Under the pieces are notes generated by a model. It made no database searches. It was given only the letters and a program-made list of their open reading frames with translations, and was not told the DNA's origin. Positions 21,105 through 25,717 of a stretch of DNA of 25,717 nucleotides are shown piece after piece; within the stretch, counting starts at the first letter, position 1, and each line of letters begins with the position of its first letter. Both the position numbers and the translations under genes were made by a program. Origin of the DNA: an uncultured Lachnospiraceae bacterium (GTDB lineage: Bacteria > Bacillota > Clostridia > Lachnospirales > Lachnospiraceae); the NCBI GenBank assembly GCA_937950565.1, contig CALFCS010000101.1, forward strand, positions 1 through 25,717, read 5' to 3'.

Positions 21105-21983
21105 CTTTGTCTGGGGCAGGAGAGGGAATTCTGCAAGAACCTCCCGTGCAACATAAAGGGTGTGGTCAGGGCGTGTATTGACAGCCCATTTACATAATGT
21201 GAGAATTTTATCCTTGATTTCGATGCAAGTAATACAGCGCGGGTGGACACAGCTTCCGGCATTAAAATATAAAGAGTTATCGTTCCTCAGTCTGGGGCGG
21301 TGTGTGTGTCCGGTAATTAGTATTTGTTGCTCTTTTTTTGCCCAATCGGAAAGGCGTTTTTCAGTCAGCGTTTTCCGATGATTGTTTTTAGCGGCGCTGG
21401 TGGGGTCCGGAACACCAATGTATTCCAGTGGTTTCCAGAAATATCTTACCAGAAAGCGAGAAAACCTCCAGAATACAGAATTCAGTAAGTCCGCCTGATG
21501 ACCGTGCGTCAGATATAGACGCAGGCCGTCGGCATCTTCAAGAATGATTCCGCTGTAATATTTCATATCCGGAAACAGGCATTGCATCTGCTGGCTGTCC
21601 GTACAGAAATAGGAGGAACAATGCCTGGCAGGATAATTTTTTTTCTTCTTTTCCATATCATGATTTCCATATAGCAGATAAAGGCGGTTTTCCCTGTAAA
21701 ATTGTGAAAGCAGCCAGAACACATGATTATGTGTTTCGATAATCTGCTCCATTTTTCTGTTTTCCCATAGTTCATCTCCGTCACCGAGTTCGATATAGGT
21801 AAAAGCATCCTGATAATAGTATTTTAAAGCGGAAAAATAAAGGTGCTGGTTTTTGTCAAAGTTGTCATTGGAATTTGCACAGCCCCGGTGGCAGTCGCTA
21901 AACAGAACGTAACGGGAGGATGGGTTAAGCGGCAGAACCGGAGCAGAAACAAAGGCTTGAGAAAGCCGGGAATATGCGCTCAT
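21099..21983 (-). CDS. Metallophosphoesterase (calcineurin-like)
   Basis: The 294-residue protein has the complete calcineurin-like motif set: VLFSDCHRG (D30, H32), LGDGDELWE (D68), YGNHDME (N107-D109), THGHQAD (H160, H162) and ITGHTHRPR (H226, H228). The arrangement is like that of UDP-2,3-diacylglucosamine diphosphatase (LpxH), though a Gram-positive cell would not need that reaction, so the substrate is open. AAAGGAG is 7 bases before ATG 21983, which excludes the longer reading from 22034. The start overlaps the DUF4474 stop by ATGA, so the two are translationally coupled. It ends within a 12-bp hairpin. Confidence 0.85.
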   Translation of the reverse strand: MSAYSRLSQAFVSAPVLPLNPSSRYVLFSDCHRGCANSNDNFDKNQHLYFSALKYYYQDAFTYIELGDGDELWENRKMEQIIETHNHVFWLLSQFYRENRLYLLYGNHDMEKKKKNYPARHCSSYFCTDSQQMQCLFPDMKYYSGIILEDADGLRLYLTHGHQADLLNSVFWRFSRFLVRYFWKPLEYIGVPDPTSAAKNNHRKTLTEKRLSDWAKKEQQILITGHTHRPRLRNDNSLYFNAGSCVHPRCITCIEIKDKILTLCKWAVNTRPDHTLYVAREVLAEFPLLPQTKF

Positions 21984-22897
21984 AAATGGACTCCTTTGGG
22001 TGTGCGTTTTTTGCATCGGCGCAGATGAAGACAATGCCCGAACAGAAATGGTAAATAAAAATAAAGGTAAATCAGGCGGTCAAGAGTACAGTCGAATGCC
22101 CGGGTGACAAAGCGGTAAAGGCTGCAAAGCAGGCGGTTTCCAAGCTGTGCAATGATACGAACCGGTTTTGTCAGGATTCCACAGGGAACAGGGCTTTTTG
22201 GGCTTCTGAAAGAAAAGCAAATGCGGCAGCCGTAAGTCTGCAGGGAACAATGATCATAGCCTTTCTCAATAAGTGCATCCCGAAAAGCGAGCATCATATC
22301 ATAGCTGGGAAATTCGATGCAAAAGTTTACAAGGAGGTTATTGGGATTAGAAAAAAGCCCCATTTTAAAAATGGCGAGCCACCAGTGTGGCATGGAAAGG
22401 CTCCCGACGTCCTGACATGTAGTCTTTGTGTTATATTTAAGGTTCATAGAGAAAACCGGAATGTCGCTGTCAGAGACTGTGTGGAAAAGCGTATGATTTC
22501 TCTGACCGGGTTCTACCAGGCTGTCTGCGCAGTAGATTCCGATTTCTGCACCAGTGTTGATACCATACTGCCCCTTCCAGAATTCAATCAGCCAGGTGCG
22601 GCCGTTGTAATCAAAGTAGACTGGCTCACTATCGAAAACCATATGAAAAAAAGGAGCCGTGCAGTTATAGATATTGGCATAACCAAATTTCCTCTGCCAC
22701 GCATCAAAAGTTGTAAAAAACAGGTCCTGCTTCAGAAGATATTGATATCCGAAAGGATGAATTAATTCATTCAGGAGATGACATTTTTCGGAGCAGGTCA
22801 TGGAGCAGACTTTTTTTATAATACATGCTTTGCGCCAATGGCAGAATGCTATGCAGAAAAGAATCAGGATAAAAAAGAAACCGAAAAGAAAATACAT
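21980..22897 (-). CDS. DUF4474 protein with N-terminal membrane anchor
   Basis: This 305-residue protein has a hydrophobic start (MYFLFGFFFILILFCIAF) that anchors it in the membrane. The conserved DUF4474 core follows: FGYQYLLKQDLFFTTFDAWQ near residue 49, FFHMVFDSEPVYFDYNGRTW near residue 83, then LIEFWKGQYGINTGAEIGIY. The C-terminal part is rich in Cys, Arg and aromatic residues. The function of DUF4474 is unknown; it is common in Lachnospiraceae. AAGAAAGG lies about 9 bases before the start. The coupled phosphoesterase suggests a shared surface or envelope role. Confidence 0.82.
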   Translation of the reverse strand: MYFLFGFFFILILFCIAFCHWRKACIIKKVCSMTCSEKCHLLNELIHPFGYQYLLKQDLFFTTFDAWQRKFGYANIYNCTAPFFHMVFDSEPVYFDYNGRTWLIEFWKGQYGINTGAEIGIYCADSLVEPGQRNHTLFHTVSDSDIPVFSMNLKYNTKTTCQDVGSLSMPHWWLAIFKMGLFSNPNNLLVNFCIEFPSYDMMLAFRDALIEKGYDHCSLQTYGCRICFSFRSPKSPVPCGILTKPVRIIAQLGNRLLCSLYRFVTRAFDCTLDRLIYLYFYLPFLFGHCLHLRRCKKRTPKGVHL

Positions 22898-23060
22898 ATA
22901 AGAAAACCTTTCTTCTTATTTGTTATTAATATATGTAAGTGGGAAAGATAGGTGTTTGGAAAGGAAATAAAAAGGAGCGCTGAAGAGAGATTATGCCATT
23001 GTTGGGATGTAAAATTGCATAATAAAACGAAAAAACCAGAAAAAGTGTTATAAAAATGAT

Positions 23061-23090
23061 AAAAAATGCAAGTTTCGCTTGCAATTTTTT
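23061..23090. terminator. Bidirectional terminator between divergent operons
   Basis: TGCAAG (23067-23072) and CTTGCA (23078-23083) form a short stem with a TTTCG loop. It is flanked by A6 on the left and T6 on the right, so it can terminate both strands. It lies between the DUF4474 operon (minus) and the aminotransferase gene (plus). The 140 bases before it hold no gene that I can see. Confidence 0.65.
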
Positions 23091-23170
23091 CATTTTTTTC
23101 ATAGAATAGCATATGGTATGTGATTACAGAATTTATAAATAAGGAAGAAAGATAACAGGAGGGGTTTCCA

Positions 23171-24454
23171 ATGAAGCCATACAGTCAGCTTACAAAAGAA
23201 GAATTAATGTCCTTAAAAGGAAAACTTGAAAAAAAATTCGAGGATGTGAAAGGCAAGGGCCTGAAACTGGATATGTCAAGAGGCAAGCCGTCGAAAGCAC
23301 AGCTTGACTTAAGTAACGGATTGATGAATGTACTTACCGGAGATTGCGATCTCGTAAGTTCTGACGGAGTAGACTGCAGAAATTATGGGGTGCTGGACGG
23401 AATTTCAGAGGCAAGAAAGCTGTTAGCTGATATGTCAGAGGTTCCGGAGAGAAATATTATCATTTATGGGAACTCTAGTCTGAATGTTATGTTTGATACA
23501 GTTTCCCGTGCTATGACACATGGAATTATGGGGAGCACACCGTGGGGAAAATTGAAAAAAGTAAAATTTTTGTGTCCGGTTCCGGGGTATGACAGACATT
23601 TTGCAATTACAGAATTTTTTGGAATCGAGATGATCAATGTTCCGCTTCTTGAGACAGGACCGGATATGGATATGGTAGAGAAGCTTGTTTCTGAGGATGC
23701 ATCTGTGAAGGGTATCTGGTGTGTACCGAAATATGCGAATCCAACAGGAATTTCCTACTCCAATGAGACGGTAAGAAGATTTGCAAATCTGAAACCGGCG
23801 GCAAAGGACTTCCGTATTTTCTGGGATAATGCTTATTCCATCCATCATCTTTATGATGATAAGAGGGACGTTATTCTGGAGCTTTTAAATGAATGTGTGA
23901 AAGCCGGGAATCCGGACATGGTATTTAAGTTTATTTCGACTTCTAAGGTATCCTTCCCAGGTTCCGGTATTGCAGCGCTTGCGGCATCTGAAGCAAACCT
24001 GGAAGATGCGAAGCGTTATATGCAGTTCCAGACGATTGGACATGATAAACTGAATCAGCTTCGCCATGTCAGATTTTTCCACGATATGCAGGGAATGTAT
24101 AATCATATGCGTAAGCATGCGGATATTCTGCGTCCGAAATTTGAAAAGGTGCAGGAAGTACTGGAGCGTGAGCTTGGCGGTCTTGGTATCGGAAGCTGGA
24201 CGAAGCCTCTGGGAGGATATTTTATTTCCTTTGACTCCATGGAGGGATGTGCAAAGGCAATTGTTGCCAAAGCAAAGGAAGCGGGGCTTGTTATGACGAG
24301 TGCAGGTGCAACTTATCCATATGGAAAGGATCCAAAGGATACGAATATAAGAATTGCCCCATCTTTCCCGACGGTGGAGGAACTTGAAGTGGCAGCAGAG
24401 ATATTTGTGCTCAGTGTGAAGCTGGTAAGCGTAGAGAAATTGCTGCAGGCATAA
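23171..24454 (+). CDS. Aspartate aminotransferase, class Ic (PF12897-like)
   Basis: The 427-residue PLP enzyme has SRGKPSKAQLDLSNG near residue 36, NYGVLDGISEAR near residue 71, and YGNSSLNVMFDTVSRAM near residue 99. YANPTGISYS carries the conserved N190. D219 and Y222 lie in FWDNAYSIHHL, and the PLP-binding lysine is K259 in ISTSKVSFPGSG. This group (Asp-AT type Ic, related to MocR/AspAT proteins) swaps the amino group between aspartate and 2-oxoglutarate. The length is normal. AGGAGGGG precedes the start. The gene stands alone between a terminator and the rpmG promoter. Confidence 0.92.
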   Translation: MKPYSQLTKEELMSLKGKLEKKFEDVKGKGLKLDMSRGKPSKAQLDLSNGLMNVLTGDCDLVSSDGVDCRNYGVLDGISEARKLLADMSEVPERNIIIYGNSSLNVMFDTVSRAMTHGIMGSTPWGKLKKVKFLCPVPGYDRHFAITEFFGIEMINVPLLETGPDMDMVEKLVSEDASVKGIWCVPKYANPTGISYSNETVRRFANLKPAAKDFRIFWDNAYSIHHLYDDKRDVILELLNECVKAGNPDMVFKFISTSKVSFPGSGIAALAASEANLEDAKRYMQFQTIGHDKLNQLRHVRFFHDMQGMYNHMRKHADILRPKFEKVQEVLERELGGLGIGSWTKPLGGYFISFDSMEGCAKAIVAKAKEAGLVMTSAGATYPYGKDPKDTNIRIAPSFPTVEELEVAAEIFVLSVKLVSVEKLLQA

Positions 24455-24509
24455 TGAAGAAGATAATGAAGAAAATGTGCAGGAAATCTGTATGATAAAG
24501 GAAAAAGGC

Positions 24510-24538
24510 TTGCTTTTTGGGAATTTGTGTGCTACACT
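24510..24538 (+). promoter_or_regulatory. Promoter of the rpmG-secE-nusG operon
   Basis: TTGCTT (24510-24515), a 17-bp spacer and TACACT (24533-24538) lie about 105 bases before the L33 start. The leader has a hairpin of GGCAGT (24583-24588) with ACTGCC (24596-24601), flanked by TTGG/CCAA, which may be regulatory. Confidence 0.65.
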
Positions 24539-24642
24539 ATCCTAGCGAATGGAAGTAGGTCTTTTTTTTGTGCCTAAAATTTGGCAGTCTCGCAAACTGC
24601 CGGTAACCAAGAACTTTAATAAAACGAAGCGAGGTGGAAGTT

Positions 24643-24792
24643 GTGCGTACGAGAATCACATTGGAATGTACAGAATGCAAACAGCGTAACTACAACATGA
24701 CAAAGGATAAGAAATCTCATCCTGAGCGCATGGAGACTAAGAAGTACTGTAAGTTCTGTAAGTCACACACATTGCACAAGGAAACAAAATAG
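24643..24792 (+). CDS. rpmG: 50S ribosomal protein L33
   Basis: This short gene starts with GTG 24643, 5 bases after AGGTGG, and ends at TAG 24790. The 49-residue product has two zinc-binding pairs: ECTEC near residue 8 and KYCKFCK near residue 36, the C+ form of L33. RTRITLECTECKQRNY and HTLHKETK are typical. L33 sits in the large subunit near the E site. It precedes secE and nusG as in most Firmicutes. It is easy to miss because of its length and its GTG start. Confidence 0.95.
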   Translation: MRTRITLECTECKQRNYNMTKDKKSHPERMETKKYCKFCKSHTLHKETK

Positions 24793-24816
24793 CCGCGTAG
24801 AAGGAGTGTGAATGTT

Positions 24817-25014
24817 ATGAGTGAAAAGACTCAGAAAAAAAGCTGGTTCAAAGGTCTTAACAGTGAATTTAAGAGAATCATTTGGCCGGACAAGATGACA
24901 CTTGCAAAACAAACGACGGCAGTTGTTTGTGTATCCGTGCTGCTGGGAGTAATCATTGCGATTGTTGATTTCCTGGTACAGAACGGAGTCGATATTCTTG
25001 TCAACCTGGGTTAA
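24817..25014 (+). CDS. secE: Preprotein translocase subunit SecE
   Basis: This 65-residue single-span protein has the signature WFKGLNSEFKRIIWPDK (13-29) before a C-terminal membrane helix (TAVVCVSVLLGVIIAIVDFL). It clamps SecY in the translocon. ATG 24817 lies 10 bases after AAGGAG; the GTG at 24808 is only one base from that site and is unlikely to be used. The gene follows L33 by 24 bases. Confidence 0.95.
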   Translation: MSEKTQKKSWFKGLNSEFKRIIWPDKMTLAKQTTAVVCVSVLLGVIIAIVDFLVQNGVDILVNLG

Positions 25015-25042
25015 TAAAACTGACAGCAGGAAAGGTGAGTTT

Positions 25043-25558
25043 ATGTCTGACGCAAAATGGTATGTAGTTCATACCTATTCCGGGTATGAAAACAAAGTAA
25101 AAGCCAACATTGATAAGACGATTGAGAACAGACATCTGGAGGAGCAGATTCTCGAAGTCCGTGTCCCAATGCAGGATGTTGTAGAACTTAAAAACGGAGT
25201 GCAGAAAGCGACACAGAAGAAGATGTTCCCGGGTTACGTGCTGATTCATATGATTATGAATGACGATACATGGTACGTTGTACGTAATACAAGAGGTGTC
25301 ACAGGATTTGTGGGTCCGGGCTCTAAGCCGGTTCCGCTTACTCCGGCAGAAATGGCACCGCTGGGAATCAAGCAGGAGAATATTGTTGTAGACTTTAAAG
25401 AAGGCGATACCGTCCAGGTTATTGCCGGAGCATGGGCAGATACGGTTGGTGTAATCCAGACGATGAACCTGCAGAAACAGAGTCTTACAATTAATGTTGA
25501 GCTGTTCGGCCGCGAAACGCCGGTTGAAATTAGTTTCGCAGAAGTTAAAAAAATGTAA
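25043..25558 (+). CDS. nusG: Transcription elongation/antitermination factor NusG
   Basis: The 171-residue protein begins with the NGN domain (KWYVVHTYSGYENKVKANID), followed by QKKMFPGYVLIHM and VRNTRGVTGFVGPGSKPVPL. A KOW domain follows at about 118-150 (FKEGDTVQVIAGAWADTVGV). NusG binds RNA polymerase, affects pausing and links to the ribosome. ATG 25043 follows AAAGGTGAG. The length is typical. Confidence 0.96.
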   Translation: MSDAKWYVVHTYSGYENKVKANIDKTIENRHLEEQILEVRVPMQDVVELKNGVQKATQKKMFPGYVLIHMIMNDDTWYVVRNTRGVTGFVGPGSKPVPLTPAEMAPLGIKQENIVVDFKEGDTVQVIAGAWADTVGVIQTMNLQKQSLTINVELFGRETPVEISFAEVKKM

Positions 25559-25594
25559 TTACTACAAGTAGTATGCAGTAAGTAAATGAAAAAA

Positions 25595-25627
25595 GTGGGA
25601 GGGACATAAAAGCCCCGGAAGTACCAC
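25595..25627 (+). promoter_or_regulatory. L11-operon leader hairpin
   Basis: GTGG (25595-25598) pairs with CCAC (25624-25627) and GGG with CCC inside it, just before AAGGAGG and the rplK start. It resembles the L1-binding rRNA mimic that controls L11-L1 operons in many bacteria. This is inferred from position and shape. Confidence 0.4.
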
Positions 25628-25642
25628 AAGGAGGTAATTAGA

Positions 25643-25717
25643 ATGGCAAAAAAAGTAGAAGGTTATATTAAATTGCAGATTCCTGCCGGAAAGGCAACTC
25701 CGGCTCCACCGGTTGGA
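25643..25717 (+). CDS. rplK: 50S ribosomal protein L11, start (partial)
   Basis: The first 25 codons read MAKKVEGYIKLQIPAGKATP followed by APPVG, the classic L11 start; the rest lies beyond the window. AAGGAGG precedes it by 7 bases. L11 binds the GTPase-associated centre of 23S rRNA. Its place after nusG confirms the standard operon order. Confidence 0.95.
   Translation, partial: MAKKVEGYIKLQIPAGKATPAPPVG

Noticed and set aside
21160..22765. Plus-strand ORFs of 73-171 aa opposite the phosphoesterase and DUF4474 genes
   Set aside because: They are shadows of well-supported minus-strand genes and lack ribosome sites.
1..25717. CRISPR arrays, rRNA and tRNA genes, or intact insertion sequences
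   Set aside because: No evenly spaced direct repeats, no rRNA-like stretches, no cloverleaf and no transposase ORF were seen.

Overview
This window looks like a chromosome segment from a low-GC Clostridia bacterium, most likely a Lachnospiraceae gut anaerobe. The evidence is AT-rich DNA, strong AGGAGG-type ribosome binding sites, a DUF4474 protein, a class Ic aspartate aminotransferase, and the Firmicutes order rpmG-secE-nusG-rplK at the right edge. This placement is an inference from gene content, not a database result.

Left part (1-6600). The end of a tRNA-binding-domain protein is followed by an AT-rich patchwork. It holds a dihydrofolate-reductase-like (RibD C-terminal family) gene and a tiny membrane ORF. 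Next is a tightly coupled two-gene operon: a PD-(D/E)XK-like nuclease fused to a DUF2075-type helicase, then a MazG-like nucleotide pyrophosphohydrolase. A third gene of that operon appears cut off after about 16 codons. Then come several decayed pieces: an HxlR regulator with two in-frame amber codons and a YitT/YczE-like membrane protein that seems to lack its middle. The part ends with an intact AraC regulator and EamA exporter pair. It reads like a defence-type cassette among mobile-DNA scars.

Middle part (6700-20830). This is the most interesting region. It holds an ATP-dependent RNA ligase of the DraRnl/Rnl5 type, an RtcB-type RNA ligase, two paralogous HTH proteins, a further XRE regulator, two overlooked small ORFs, and an unknown coiled-coil protein with an internal duplication. 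After these come a YolD-like protein, a DUF1295 membrane protein, a bacterial-type PARG (TIGR02452-like), a macro-domain protein with an extra C-terminal helical domain, a stand-alone vWA protein, a nitroreductase, a Y-family DNA polymerase, a YunG-like protein, a GtrA protein and a PAS-GNAT fusion. Three promoters at the left of this region share the 19-bp sequence TAYYACWRGTAYAATGACA. It ends in the -35 hexamer ATGACA and is followed each time by exactly 17 bp and a -10 box, so a local regulon is likely. Two intergenic stretches, one beside the RNA ligase and one in the rtcB leader, fold on paper into three-way junctions. Together the genes suggest an RNA-repair, ADP-ribose-reversal and damage-tolerance island.

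Right part (20830-25717). A strong orphan promoter drives a short leader ending in a 12-bp hairpin. A convergent operon encodes a DUF4474 protein and a metallophosphoesterase with an ATGA overlap. After a bidirectional terminator the window enters core genes: aspartate aminotransferase, ribosomal protein L33, SecE, NusG and the start of L11.
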